Source: Diaminobutyricibacter sp049994905 (GTDB taxonomy: Bacteria > Actinomycetota > Actinomycetes > Actinomycetales > Microbacteriaceae). Taken from it: DNA of 64,000 bases. A model generated the notes under the pieces. That model searched no databases and was not told the DNA's origin. It saw only the letters and a program-made list of their open reading frames with translations. The DNA is taken from the NCBI RefSeq assembly GCF_049994905.1, contig NZ_CP188258.1:2542001-2606000 (forward strand). The letters are read 5' to 3'. This document shows positions 24,734 through 32,913 of this stretch, piece by piece (the stretch's first letter is position 1; the number at the start of each line of letters is the position of its first letter). The position numbers and the translations under genes were made by a program.

Positions 24734-24791
24734 GCACGGGCAAAGACATCCTTAGACCCGGATTTGGGCTGCTTTTTCCTGGGCTCGGCGG
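24734..24791. repeat. Degenerate copy of the terminator-like hairpin repeat
   Basis: This 58-bp stretch downstream of the NAD(P)-binding protein gene aligns without gaps to 27331-27388 (about 41 of 58 bases identical by eye). The inverted symmetry is decayed compared with that copy. Possibly a former or weak terminator. Confidence 0.5.
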
Positions 24792-24913
24792 CGCGGGAAC
24801 GCGCGCGAGCGGCGCGAGAGCGGCGCGGGAGCGGGGGCTGGGCGGCGTGACCGCTCGCGCGTAGTGTGAGCTGTGGCGGCGATCGGCGCCGATCCTGAGG
24901 TGTGGAGGTTCGA

Positions 24914-25150
24914 ATGAGTGCGATCAACGACGACGACATCACGACCGATGCCGCTGACAGCGGCGAAGGCACGGCAGACGGGGGCGCCAACCCGAGCGGA
25001 AGCGACGGCGGCGCCGGCGAAGGCCCCGCTGACGGAGGCGCGAACCCCGGCGGACACGACGGCGCAGCAGACGGCGGCGCCGGCGAAGGCCCCGCTGATG
25101 GCGGAGCAAGCGGCGGCGGAAACGACGGCGGCGCCGACGGTTCGGCTTGA
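24914..25150 (+). CDS. Gly/Asp/Ala-rich repeat small protein
   Basis: 78 residues beginning MSAINDDDITTDAADSGEG, with TGGAGG ideally placed upstream. The rest consists of imperfect units such as GGAGEGPADGGANPGG, encoded by near-identical DNA blocks. No signal peptide or domain; strongly acidic and probably disordered. Its stop overlaps by one base with the ATG of the JmjC-like oxygenase gene (TGATG), which suggests a common transcript. Function unknown. Confidence 0.6.
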   Translation: MSAINDDDITTDAADSGEGTADGGANPSGSDGGAGEGPADGGANPGGHDGAADGGAGEGPADGGASGGGNDGGADGSA

Positions 25151-26397
25151 TGTCGGATGACGGGCGCGGGTCGGGAAACCGGCCCGCGCTTTCGCGTTGC
25201 ATCGCCGTCGCTCCCGACCGTTTCGCTGCAGAATACTGGGGTTCACGTCCCCTTCTCTCTCGCTCGGCCGACCTCGGCGAGGATTTCTCCGACCTCTTCA
25301 GCACGGACGCCGTCGACGAACTCATCTCGGGCCGGGCGCTGCGCACGCCATTCATTCGCATGGCCAGGGAGGGCACCGTGCTCGCGCCCTCCCGTTTCAC
25401 CGCATCCGGTGGGTTCGGCGCAGAAATCGGCGACCAGGTCAGTTCCGAGAAGGTGCTGCAGGAGTTCGAGGACGGTTCGACGATCGTGCTGCAGGGTCTG
25501 CATCGCACGTGGCAGCCGCTCGCCGATTTCACGCGGCAGCTCGTCGCCGACCTCGGGCATCCGTGTCAGGTCAACGCCTACATCACGCCTGCCTCGTCGC
25601 GCGGATTCGACCCCCACTACGACGTGCACGACGTCTTCGTGATCCAGGTCGCGGGCGACAAGCACTGGACCATCCATGAGCCGGTGCATCCGGATCCGCT
25701 GCGCGACCAGCCGTGGACCGACCATAGGGATGCCGTGGCCGCCCGCGCCACCGGGTCCCCCGCGATCGATGCAACGTTCCATCCCGGCGACGTGCTGTAC
25801 CTTCCGCGCGGCTGGATCCATTCCGCGACCGCACTCGGCGGCGTATCGGTGCACCTGACGATCGGCGTCGCCGCATACACCCGGGCCGACGTCGTGCAGC
25901 GGGTGATCGCGCGGGCATCTGATGACGCGAAGGTGCGATCATCCCTCCCCCTCGGCATCGATTTCGACGACCCGGCCCAGCTCGCTTCGATCGTGCAGGA
26001 GACGGCGGATGCTCTGCTCGTCCAGTTGCGCGAGGCTGCGACGGATGCCCGCACGGCTGCAGACGTCGCCCGCACTCTGGCGGCGCGGTTGCGCGACGAC
26101 ACCCGCCCTGAGCCCGTGCGCCCACTGTCCGCAGTCCACGCCGCGGAGTCCCTCGACGGCGACACGATCGTGCAGGTGCGCCAAGGACTCGCGGCACACT
26201 CGTCGGTCGACGGAGAGCGGGTGTGCATCCAGTTGCCGGACAAGACCGTGAAGCTTCCGGTTGCCGCCCGGGCTGCTGTCGAGCTGCTGCTCGACGCCGG
26301 CCGCGTGCGCGTCGCCGACCTGCCCGGGCTCGACGTCGACTCCGCCGTTGTCGTGGCGCGCCGCCTCGTGCGCGAAGGCGTGCTGGCGGTGCGCTGA
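25150..26397 (+). CDS. JmjC-type cupin oxygenase, ribosomal-oxygenase-like
   Basis: 415 residues. Fe(II)/2-oxoglutarate dioxygenase of the JmjC/ROXA type, which in other bacteria hydroxylate ribosomal proteins. Iron ligands: H156-x-D158 in FDPHYDVHDVF and distal H224 in GWIHSA; LPRGWIHSATAL is typical of the family. A C-terminal winged-helix-like part (PVAARAAVELLLDAGRVRVADL) matches the dimerisation/winged-helix region of ROXA-type enzymes. Start at the ATG 25150 coupled to the preceding gene; TTG at 25147 is possible. The next gene follows with no gap. Substrate unknown. Confidence 0.85.
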   Translation: MSDDGRGSGNRPALSRCIAVAPDRFAAEYWGSRPLLSRSADLGEDFSDLFSTDAVDELISGRALRTPFIRMAREGTVLAPSRFTASGGFGAEIGDQVSSEKVLQEFEDGSTIVLQGLHRTWQPLADFTRQLVADLGHPCQVNAYITPASSRGFDPHYDVHDVFVIQVAGDKHWTIHEPVHPDPLRDQPWTDHRDAVAARATGSPAIDATFHPGDVLYLPRGWIHSATALGGVSVHLTIGVAAYTRADVVQRVIARASDDAKVRSSLPLGIDFDDPAQLASIVQETADALLVQLREAATDARTAADVARTLAARLRDDTRPEPVRPLSAVHAAESLDGDTIVQVRQGLAAHSSVDGERVCIQLPDKTVKLPVAARAAVELLLDAGRVRVADLPGLDVDSAVVVARRLVREGVLAVR

Positions 26398-27351
26398 ATG
26401 CCCGTCTCGGTCGAAGGGTGGCAGCCGTGCAGCGACAGTTCCCTGCTGCGCGGCGACCCCCTGGGCGGCACGGCCGGCTTCGGTGAACGCTGGTTCCTGG
26501 TCGAGATCGACGGGGCGTGGGGCGCCCACGCCATCCTGCAGTCGCGAATGGATGGCGCACTTGCGGCCCGGCTGGTGGCGCGCGTCGAGAAGGCAGGCAT
26601 CCGCCCGCTCGCCATCCGCCGCACCGGTCGCCGCGCCGACGAGCGGAGGGCGCAGACCGTCTGGCGCTGGGCGCTCGTCGATTCGCGGCCCGGACGCGAA
26701 TCCGTGCTGTGGGGTCAGGTCGACGCCCCGGAAGCGCTGCTCGACGTTCCGCTCGACGGGAGCGTCGGCGAGCTGTCGAACGAGCCCGTGCTGTGCGTCT
26801 GCACCCATGCCCGGCACGACCAGTGCTGCGCCGTGAAAGGCCGGCCGATCGTGCAGGCGCTCGCCTCCGAGCATCCGGAGCTGACCTGGGAATGTTCCCA
26901 CCTCGGCGGCGACAGGTTCGCGGCGACGATGGTGGTCTTACCCGAAGGCCTCCTCTACGGGCGGGTTCCGGGCGCGGATGCGCCGGGTCTGGTCACGCGG
27001 TACGCGGCGGGCCTGGTGGATGCGCGCTTCCTGCGCGGCCGCACCGCACTCAGCAATGTCGCACAGGCGGCCGAGGGGTTCGCCCGCGCCCGGACAGGCG
27101 ACGAGCGGATCACGGCGTTCCGGGTCGTGAGCGAGTCGGCGACGGACGACGGATGGATGGTGACCCTCGACCACGACGGAGCCATCGTCACTGTGGAACT
27201 CGGCAGTGCGCTCTCTGAGCCGCTGCTCTCGACGTGCAATGCGACCCTCTCGATGCGGGTTCGCGAGTTCGTGCTGCGTTCGATCGAGCTCGCGCCTCGC
27301 GGTGGTGGTGGCGGTGGCGGTGGCGCCCGGGCACAGGAAAAGTCACCCTAA
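26398..27351 (+). CDS. Sucrase/ferredoxin-like family protein
   Basis: 317 residues starting directly after the stop of the JmjC-like gene (TGA ATG). It shows the Suc_Fer-like pattern LCVCTHARHDQCCAVKGRPI and TWECSHLGGDRFAATMVVLP with LYGR, i.e. a thioredoxin-fold [2Fe-2S] ferredoxin-type site with several Cys and His residues. The C-terminus ends in a poly-Gly run (about eight Gly, encoded by ggtggtggcggt repeats) and its stop codon lies inside a terminator-like hairpin. Plausible redox partner of the upstream oxygenase, by co-transcription only. Confidence 0.83.
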   Translation: MPVSVEGWQPCSDSSLLRGDPLGGTAGFGERWFLVEIDGAWGAHAILQSRMDGALAARLVARVEKAGIRPLAIRRTGRRADERRAQTVWRWALVDSRPGRESVLWGQVDAPEALLDVPLDGSVGELSNEPVLCVCTHARHDQCCAVKGRPIVQALASEHPELTWECSHLGGDRFAATMVVLPEGLLYGRVPGADAPGLVTRYAAGLVDARFLRGRTALSNVAQAAEGFARARTGDERITAFRVVSESATDDGWMVTLDHDGAIVTVELGSALSEPLLSTCNATLSMRVREFVLRSIELAPRGGGGGGGGARAQEKSP

Positions 27352-27381
27352 ACTCGCGGTTTGAGGTGACTTTTCCTGTGC
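27331..27381. terminator. Bidirectional terminator-like hairpin
   Basis: Perfect 17-bp inverted repeat, GCACAGGAAAAGTCACC at 27331-27347 and GGTGACTTTTCCTGTGC at 27365-27381, with an inner AAAC/GTTT continuing the stem. It sits between convergent genes and includes the stop codon of the sucrase/ferredoxin-like gene. A related, decayed copy is at 24734-24791. Confidence 0.8.
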
Positions 27382-27399
27382 TCGACGGCTCAGCGCGGG

Positions 27400-29277
27400 T
27401 CAGGCGGAGGCGGGCTCGGGTACCGGGGCGCCGCCGGGAGCGGCGACGCGCTTGGGCAGCACGAACACCAGCAGCAGGGCGACGACGCTGAAGGCGGCGC
27501 TGACCGCGAGGGCGTTGGCGGCTGCTGACGCGAACCCGTCGGCGACTGCTTCCGGGGTGTGCCCGGTGATCGTCAGGCTGCCGAAGAGGACCGACCCGAT
27601 GATCGCAATACCGATCGCGGAGCCGACGCGCTGCATCACGCTGATCACGCCACTCGCAGAACCGGCTTCGGACCGGTCGACGGTTGCGACGATGAACTGT
27701 GCGTTCGGAGCGATGAAGAGTCCGTTTCCGAAACCGGCGATGAACAGCGGAACCAGCAGATCCCAGTTGGTGAGGTCGGATGCGTTGACCAGCAGGAGCA
27801 CCAGCCAGACCCACACGAGACCGATGACCACGAGACCGGTGCCGATGACGAGCACCGTGCGTCCGAGCTGCTTGGCGAGGCGGTCGCTGAGCGCCGAACC
27901 GATGATGCTGGCAATCGCGAACGGAATCGAGACGAGACCGGACTCGAGGGCGGTGTGTCCGAGGCCCGCCTGCCAGAGCAGCGAGATGGTGAAGAAGATG
28001 CTGGTGAACGCCGCGAAGTAGACGAGCGCGAGAATGACACCTCCCGTGAAGTTCGGGTGCGAGAAGAGGTGCGGTGGCACGAGCGGCGAGCCGCCGGCTT
28101 TCGCCACCCGGAGCTCCCAGAATGCGAAAGCGATCAGCAGCAGGACTCCGGCGACGATGGTGACGTAGGTCCAGGCCGGCCAGCCCTGGTCCTGGCCTTC
28201 GATCAGCGGCACGAGCAGCGCGATGAGTCCGGCCGAGAGCAGCACAAGACCGAAGAGGTCCCATCCGGTGCGGGCCGTGCCCTCCTTGCCTGCGGGAAGG
28301 AAGATGGCGGCCGCGATGAGGGCGAGCACTCCGATCGGCAGGTTCACCCAGAACACGAGACGCCATCCGTTCGTGTCACCGAAGGCCTGGATGATCAGGC
28401 CACCGACGATCGGGCCGAGCGCCGTCGAGACACCGATGACGGCGCCCATGATCGCGAACGCCTTGCCGCGCACGCGGGGTTCGAAGAGCAGTTGGATGGT
28501 GGCGGTGACGGCGGGCACGAAAATACCGCCCGCGAGACCCTGGACGACACGTGCCACGATCAGCTGGACGTCGTTCTGCGCGAGACCGCAGAAGAAGCTG
28601 GCGACGGTGAACAGCGCAAGGCCGGTGAAGAACACCCATTTGTGGCCGATGCGGTCGCCGATGCGGCCGGACGGGATCAGCGCAAGGCCGAATGCCAGCG
28701 CGTAGCCGGAGATGATCCAGGACAGCGTCGCCTCGGACGCGTTCAGGCTGGTGCGGATCGTCGGCAGCGCGACGTTCACGATGGTGGTGTCAAGCAACGC
28801 CATGAACATGCCGACCATCAGCACGATGAGGGCGTTCCACGCACGCTGCGGAACGACAGGTGCGGGTGGGCGGCCGCCTGCGGAGGCTCCGGCCGACGCT
28901 GCGGTCGCCGTCGCCGTCGCGGTCGGGGCGGATGCGTTGGCTGCGTCCCGGGCGCCTGCCGCGTTGGATGCCGCTACCGCTGTCACGCCTGCGCCGGCAG
29001 CCGCCCCGTGGCCGCTTTCTGCGCCGGCCGCCGCGTCGCCCGCCGCGTGGCCGCTTTCTGCGCCGGCCGCCGCGACGCCCTGCGTGTGGCCGCTTTCTGC
29101 GCCGGCCACAGCATCCGATTCCATCGGGGCCGCGTGAGCGCCCACGTGGGGTTCGGGGTTGACGCCATCGGGCACCACATCGGGAAGGGCGTGGGCTCCG
29201 GCGTGTGCGCCGTGGTGGGTGCCTCCGGGAGTGTCGGAGTGGTCTGGTGTCGCCTCGTTGGGCGGGGTGTCAGTCAT
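27400..29277 (-). CDS. DHA2-family multidrug MFS exporter with long N-terminal extension
   Basis: 625 residues. The transporter core starts near residue 150 with 14 membrane segments; LMVGMFMALLDTTIVNVALPTI is the DHA2/EmrB motif and GRIGDRIGHKWVF the MFS loop. The first 150 residues are an unusual Ala/Gly/His-rich cytoplasmic tail with about three GAESGHxxG units, probably disordered. ATG at 29277 overlaps the PadR stop, with GAAAGGAC upstream, so PadR and exporter are co-expressed. Substrate likely a drug or toxic metabolite. Confidence 0.9.
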   Translation of the reverse strand: MTDTPPNEATPDHSDTPGGTHHGAHAGAHALPDVVPDGVNPEPHVGAHAAPMESDAVAGAESGHTQGVAAAGAESGHAAGDAAAGAESGHGAAAGAGVTAVAASNAAGARDAANASAPTATATATAASAGASAGGRPPAPVVPQRAWNALIVLMVGMFMALLDTTIVNVALPTIRTSLNASEATLSWIISGYALAFGLALIPSGRIGDRIGHKWVFFTGLALFTVASFFCGLAQNDVQLIVARVVQGLAGGIFVPAVTATIQLLFEPRVRGKAFAIMGAVIGVSTALGPIVGGLIIQAFGDTNGWRLVFWVNLPIGVLALIAAAIFLPAGKEGTARTGWDLFGLVLLSAGLIALLVPLIEGQDQGWPAWTYVTIVAGVLLLIAFAFWELRVAKAGGSPLVPPHLFSHPNFTGGVILALVYFAAFTSIFFTISLLWQAGLGHTALESGLVSIPFAIASIIGSALSDRLAKQLGRTVLVIGTGLVVIGLVWVWLVLLLVNASDLTNWDLLVPLFIAGFGNGLFIAPNAQFIVATVDRSEAGSASGVISVMQRVGSAIGIAIIGSVLFGSLTITGHTPEAVADGFASAAANALAVSAAFSVVALLLVFVLPKRVAAPGGAPVPEPASA

Positions 29278-29845
29278 GGTCGGGGGTGTCCTTTCGGGCG
29301 CGTTCGTCGGCGATGATGTCGGGAAGTTCTTCGAGGAGCTGGGTGTGCCAGGCGACTTCGGCACGCAGTCGTTCCGTCTTATGGCCCATCACATATTTCT
29401 CGGCTTTGGTCAGGTATTGGTCGACGTGGGTCCGGTGTGATTCGGTGTCTGCGATCATCGCTTCGAGAGCGTTGATGCGCGCGCGGATCGTCTCGGGCAG
29501 CAGGTCGAGCCGCTCAGCGTCGAGTTTGGTGAGCGCGAGGTCGAACGGGTCGGGTTTGATCACGATCGTGCGGAGTCCGTCGAGGCGCATGCCTCGAACG
29601 GATTCGCGCCCGGCGTCGCTGATCTGCCAGACTTGCCGCTCGGGATACGCGCCTTCGCGTTCGACCCGCGCCTCGACGATGAGCCCTTCTGCTGCCAGTC
29701 GTTTGATGGCTCCGTAGAGGGCGCCGACCGAGATGTCCGTCCAGAGGTTCACATGTTCCTGTTCGGCCAGCAACCGAAGCTGGTGACCGTGCATCGGGCC
29801 GCGCTCGTCGAGCGAGCCGAGGATGAACAGGCGGATGGATGACAC
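29270..29845 (-). CDS. PadR-family transcriptional regulator
   Basis: 191 residues from GTG 29845 (VSSIRLFILGSLDERGPMHGH), with the PadR winged helix (QLRLLAEQEHVNLWTDISVGALYGAIKRLAAEGLI) and a long C-terminal coiled-coil dimerisation domain. It overlaps the exporter gene by 8 bp. It is expected to repress its own operon and respond to the exporter substrate. The upstream region has GACTA at 29848 and the palindrome GACTAGTC at 29862-29869, possible operator elements. Confidence 0.9.
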   Translation of the reverse strand: MSSIRLFILGSLDERGPMHGHQLRLLAEQEHVNLWTDISVGALYGAIKRLAAEGLIVEARVEREGAYPERQVWQISDAGRESVRGMRLDGLRTIVIKPDPFDLALTKLDAERLDLLPETIRARINALEAMIADTESHRTHVDQYLTKAEKYVMGHKTERLRAEVAWHTQLLEELPDIIADERARKDTPDHD

Positions 29846-29847
29846 GC

Positions 29848-29869
29848 GACTACTCTCGCACGACTAGTC
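29848..29869. promoter_or_regulatory. Possible PadR operator
   Basis: Upstream of the PadR GTG start are a half-site GACTA (29848-29852) and a perfect 8-bp palindrome GACTAGTC (29862-29869). PadR proteins usually bind such inverted repeats near their own promoter. Short, so only suggestive. Confidence 0.4.
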
Positions 29870-29956
29870 TTTCTCGTCAACCCCATGCGAGGCGGGTGTT
29901 GCGGTGCGTGGTTGTGGGTCGCGGCGGCCTGTCTGGGTTGCCGTCGCGGCCGCGGG

Positions 29957-30178
29957 TCACGGGTTGTTTTGGGCGTTGAAGCCTCCGTCGTCGAATTTTT
30001 CGTCGTTGACGAAGCCTCCTCCGGATGCGTTGAGCGCGATGTTGTATGCGGTTTGTTCGCGTTCGTCTTCGGTGTCGGTTTGCCCGTCTTCGTAGTCGCG
30101 GACGATGTCGTCGCCGTCTTGGAGGGGTTCGCCGTCCCACTCGTATTCGCCGTCTTTGTGGTGGTCTTTGCGTGTCAT
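29957..30178 (-). CDS. Small acidic hypothetical protein
   Basis: 73 residues starting MTRKDHHKDGEYEWDGEPLQDGDD, very acidic, with no Cys, no hydrophobic segment and a Gly/Asn-rich end (GGFNAQNNP). An in-frame upstream start at 30214 adds 12 residues. No domain recognised. It follows the GyrI-like gene on the same strand after about 106 bp. Composition fits a disordered cytoplasmic protein. Confidence 0.6.
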   Translation of the reverse strand: MTRKDHHKDGEYEWDGEPLQDGDDIVRDYEDGQTDTEDEREQTAYNIALNASGGGFVNDEKFDDGGFNAQNNP

Positions 30179-30284
30179 GAGCGAACTGTACGCGCGGTCG
30201 GGTTTCGCGGCCATCCCCCGTCGCGTGAACTTTCGCTGGTTGCGCCGGCGACCGACACGGGTGTTTTCAGTGGGAGCGGGTGTT

Positions 30285-30761
30285 TCAACGGGTGAACGGT
30301 ACGGCGACGTCGCAGACGTGGTCGTCGGGGCCGGCGGTTGCGATTTCGGTGAGGAGGATTTCCCGGGGCGCCATGCATGGCGTGTAGCCGTGGTGGGTGA
30401 GCCAGCCGTAGACCTCGTCGTAGACGCCGAGGATGGCCGGGTATTCGTATTGGGTTTTGGTAATGCGCAGGTATGCCTCTTCGCATCCGGGTTCGATGAG
30501 GAGGGTTGCTGGTTCGGCGAGGTCGGATGCGTCGATGTCGTTGTTGACGGGCATCGCGTTTTGTACGTCGCCGTCTTCTTCGTCGCTGACGGGTCCGTGG
30601 AAGATGGTGGTGCGGGGCCCGATTGCGCCGCCGAGTTGCGTGGCGATGTGGTTGAGGCGTTCGGTGGATGCCTTCAGGAAGTCGTCGAGGTCGCGGGTGC
30701 CGACGTGGCGGCGTTCGGTGATGTACGTTGTCGCTTCGGTGGTGCGGGTTTGGACGGCCAT
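30285..30761 (-). CDS. Stand-alone GyrI-like effector-binding domain protein
   Basis: 158 residues, all GyrI/AraC-effector-binding fold, without a DNA-binding domain. It is clearly paralogous to the C-terminal half of the MerR regulator encoded just upstream: both share TTY(I/L)TE, a DGDVxNAxPV block, EAYxRITK, YDEVY(G/A)WLT, APREI and AGPDDxVCD(V/I)AVP. It may bind small molecules (sequestering or detoxifying role, as for SbmC/GyrI) or modulate its neighbour. Likely born by partial tandem duplication. Confidence 0.85.
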   Translation of the reverse strand: MAVQTRTTEATTYITERRHVGTRDLDDFLKASTERLNHIATQLGGAIGPRTTIFHGPVSDEEDGDVQNAMPVNNDIDASDLAEPATLLIEPGCEEAYLRITKTQYEYPAILGVYDEVYGWLTHHGYTPCMAPREILLTEIATAGPDDHVCDVAVPFTR

Positions 30762-30895
30762 CGTCGGCTCCTTCGCGTTGGCTCATTCTCCCGCTGTCGG
30801 GTGTTCCCTGGTCAAGGAGTTTTTGGGTGCGCTTGTGGTGCGAGGGCCGGCGTTGCGGTCGGCGCTCGCACCGCGTTGTTCAGTTGCTGGATCGT

Positions 30896-31729
30896 TCAGG
30901 TGTTGTGTTGCTCTGTGTTGTAGGGGACGGCGATGTCGCAGACGTCGTCGTCGGGGCCCGCGGCCATGAAGTCGGCGAAGTAGATTTCGCGTGGCGCCAG
31001 GCGTGGAGTGAGTTTGTGTTCGGTGAGCCACGCGTAGACCTCGTCGTAGGCCTGCAGGATTTGCGGGTATTGCACCTGCGATTTGGTGATGCGTGTGTAG
31101 GCCTCTTGTCCGGCTCCCTCGACGAGCACTTCGGTCGGCGGCGCGACGTCTGCGTCTGTCACTCCCGCACGAACGGGCACTGCGTTTCTCACGTCGCCGT
31201 CGGTGTCGTCGTTCACGGGCGTTTCGATGATGGTGGTCAGCGGCCCCGCCCATCCTCCGAAGCGTCCGGCCAGTTCGGCGAGCCTGTCCGCCGAGCTGCG
31301 GATGAAGGGTGGGATGTCGGGCGGCGATACCCGTTTGATCTCGGTGAGGTAGGTCGTTTCTGGTACTGCCCTGGTTTCTACGGTCATGGTGGTTTCCTTG
31401 TTTGCTGAGACGACCGAGATCACGTATGCGGCGAGGTTGTGTTGTCCCCACAGCTGGGCTTCGCGCCGTTTCCAGTACGCGTCGATCAGTTGGGCCCGTT
31501 CGGCGCCTTCGGCGGAGAGTACGGTCCGGATGCTGGCAAGCGGCATTTCGATTGCTCGCAGCATGTTGATGAGGCGGGCGTCGAGGAGCTGTTCTTCGCT
31601 GTAGTAGCGGTACCGATTGGTGGGGTCGACGTGTACCGGCTCGAGTATGCCCTGTTCGGCATACAGCCTCAGCGCCTTCGCGCTGAGCCGGCTTCGCAGC
31701 TGGAAGGTGCCGCTGAGGATGAGTCCCAT
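30896..31729 (-). CDS. MerR-family regulator with GyrI-like effector domain (BmrR-like)
   Basis: 277 residues from an ATG after GGAGGAGCGCT. N-terminal MerR winged helix (FQLRSRLSAKALRLYAEQGILEPVHV, NRYRYYSEEQL), a dimerisation helix, then a GyrI-like ligand domain from about residue 115. This is the BmrR/TipA layout that activates transport genes on binding hydrophobic compounds. The N-terminal MGLILSGTFQ replaces the usual MYxIGxxA start. Its effector domain is duplicated in the next gene. Targets are not identified. Confidence 0.87.
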   Translation of the reverse strand: MGLILSGTFQLRSRLSAKALRLYAEQGILEPVHVDPTNRYRYYSEEQLLDARLINMLRAIEMPLASIRTVLSAEGAERAQLIDAYWKRREAQLWGQHNLAAYVISVVSANKETTMTVETRAVPETTYLTEIKRVSPPDIPPFIRSSADRLAELAGRFGGWAGPLTTIIETPVNDDTDGDVRNAVPVRAGVTDADVAPPTEVLVEGAGQEAYTRITKSQVQYPQILQAYDEVYAWLTEHKLTPRLAPREIYFADFMAAGPDDDVCDIAVPYNTEQHNT

Positions 31730-31770
31730 AGCGCTCCTCCCTTGTCGTGATCTCGTTGTGGCGGCTGCCA

Positions 31771-32337
31771 CTATTCCACTGTCAGGGCCGCCCTTGGGGC
31801 AAGGTCAAACGCTGAAGGATTCGGTGTTGCGGGCGCAGTGTTGTCGGGGACGAACATGTTGTCGGGAGTCACGGGCACCGGGCCGGGCCAGCGGCCGAGT
31901 TTGGCACCGACCACAGCGGGCGGGATGGACATGAAGTCTGAGCCTTCGCCACTCGGGAATTCCCAGCCGGCGTCCGTCAGGGCAGACTCAAGGTCCGAAA
32001 TCTCCGACCCATGCAGAAAGAACGCAAGGTCCGTGTTCGGCTTTTCAGTGTTCACCGACCATGCGAGGCGAACCAGGAATTCTGCAAGATCGTGCGTACT
32101 CGCAATTTTGAATCCGGGTGCAAGCCAGATCGAGATGAGCACGTCCGTCCGGCGTTGAAAGCCGTTGTAGCTTCCCCCGGCATCGACAAATGCGCTTTCA
32201 ACACCCTCGACTTTTTGGATCTGAGCCAAGGCGTCTTCTTTGCTTTGACCGCCAGTGGGACTCGCCGAACATCCCGTTGCCACAAGCAGGACCAGAAGCG
32301 ATATCGAGACCAGCGCCCAAACGCGATTGTAGGTCAT
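31771..32337 (-). CDS. Lipoprotein, candidate immunity protein (paralog 2)
   Basis: 188 residues. Type II signal peptide with lipobox LVATGCSA (Cys23), so expected to be anchored outside the cytoplasmic membrane. The mature part is soluble and shares long identical blocks with the neighbouring lipoprotein (LAEFLVRLAWSVNTEKPN, ESALTDAGWEF, IPPAVVGAKLGRWPGPVPVT). No known domain. Located 15 bp after its paralog and at the end of the type VII/lipase cluster. Proposed role: protect the cell against the lipase-like protein, by analogy with membrane-anchored immunity lipoproteins of secreted type VII lipases; this is inference. Confidence 0.8.
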   Translation of the reverse strand: MTYNRVWALVSISLLVLLVATGCSASPTGGQSKEDALAQIQKVEGVESAFVDAGGSYNGFQRRTDVLISIWLAPGFKIASTHDLAEFLVRLAWSVNTEKPNTDLAFFLHGSEISDLESALTDAGWEFPSGEGSDFMSIPPAVVGAKLGRWPGPVPVTPDNMFVPDNTAPATPNPSAFDLAPRAALTVE

Positions 32338-32352
32338 ATTCTCTCTCGATTC

Positions 32353-32913
32353 TTATCGGTTGCGGAGTAGAGGGGCAGAGTGACTCGGTGTGGCGGACGC
32401 TTCGTCGACCGGGACGATCATGTTGTCGGGGGTCACGGGGACCGGTCCCGGCCAACGGCCGAGCTTTGCGCCCACCACTGCGGGTGGGATGAACATGAAG
32501 CCTGAGCTTGCACGGCTCCGAAATTCCCACCCTGCGTCCGTCAGTGCGGACTCGAGTTGCGACATCTCCGATCCATCTATTTGGAACACAAGATCCGAGT
32601 TTGGCTTCTCCGTATTCACAGACCATGCGAGTCGAACGAGGAACTCGGCGAGTTCATGCGTTCGTTGTACTCTGAAGCCGGGTGACAGCCATACGAAAAC
32701 GAGTGTGCCTGCCTCCCGGGTAAGGCCGTTCCAACTCCCTCGCCCGTCAACGTACGCCTCTTCAACGCCGCTGATCGCTTGAATCTGAGCTGTCGCCGCC
32801 TCTCCGCTCTGTCCACCGGTGGAAGGAGCCGAACATCCCGATGCCAATAGCGGGACGAGTAGCAACAGCGACGCCAGCCCCTGACGATGACGGAGATTCT
32901 CTATTGGGGTCAT
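32353..32913 (-). CDS. Lipoprotein, candidate immunity protein (paralog 1)
   Basis: 186 residues with signal peptide and lipobox PLLASGCSA (Cys27). The ATG at 32913 overlaps the stop of the lipase-like gene (ATGA), so it is translationally coupled to it. Strongly similar to the following lipoprotein along the whole mature region, especially DNA and protein encoding LAEFLVRLAWSVNTEKPN and PAVVGAKLGRWPGPVPVTPDN. Domain not recognised. The tight coupling to a secreted-enzyme gene and the lipid anchor fit an immunity role, but no experimental family match is known to me. Confidence 0.82.
   Translation of the reverse strand: MTPIENLRHRQGLASLLLLVPLLASGCSAPSTGGQSGEAATAQIQAISGVEEAYVDGRGSWNGLTREAGTLVFVWLSPGFRVQRTHELAEFLVRLAWSVNTEKPNSDLVFQIDGSEMSQLESALTDAGWEFRSRASSGFMFIPPAVVGAKLGRWPGPVPVTPDNMIVPVDEASATPSHSAPLLRNR

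Noticed and set aside
27559..29316. 585-codon plus-strand frame antisense to the DHA2 exporter
   Set aside because: Highly charged Asp/Glu/Arg composition typical of the antisense of a membrane protein gene in high-GC DNA; the exporter has clear motifs.
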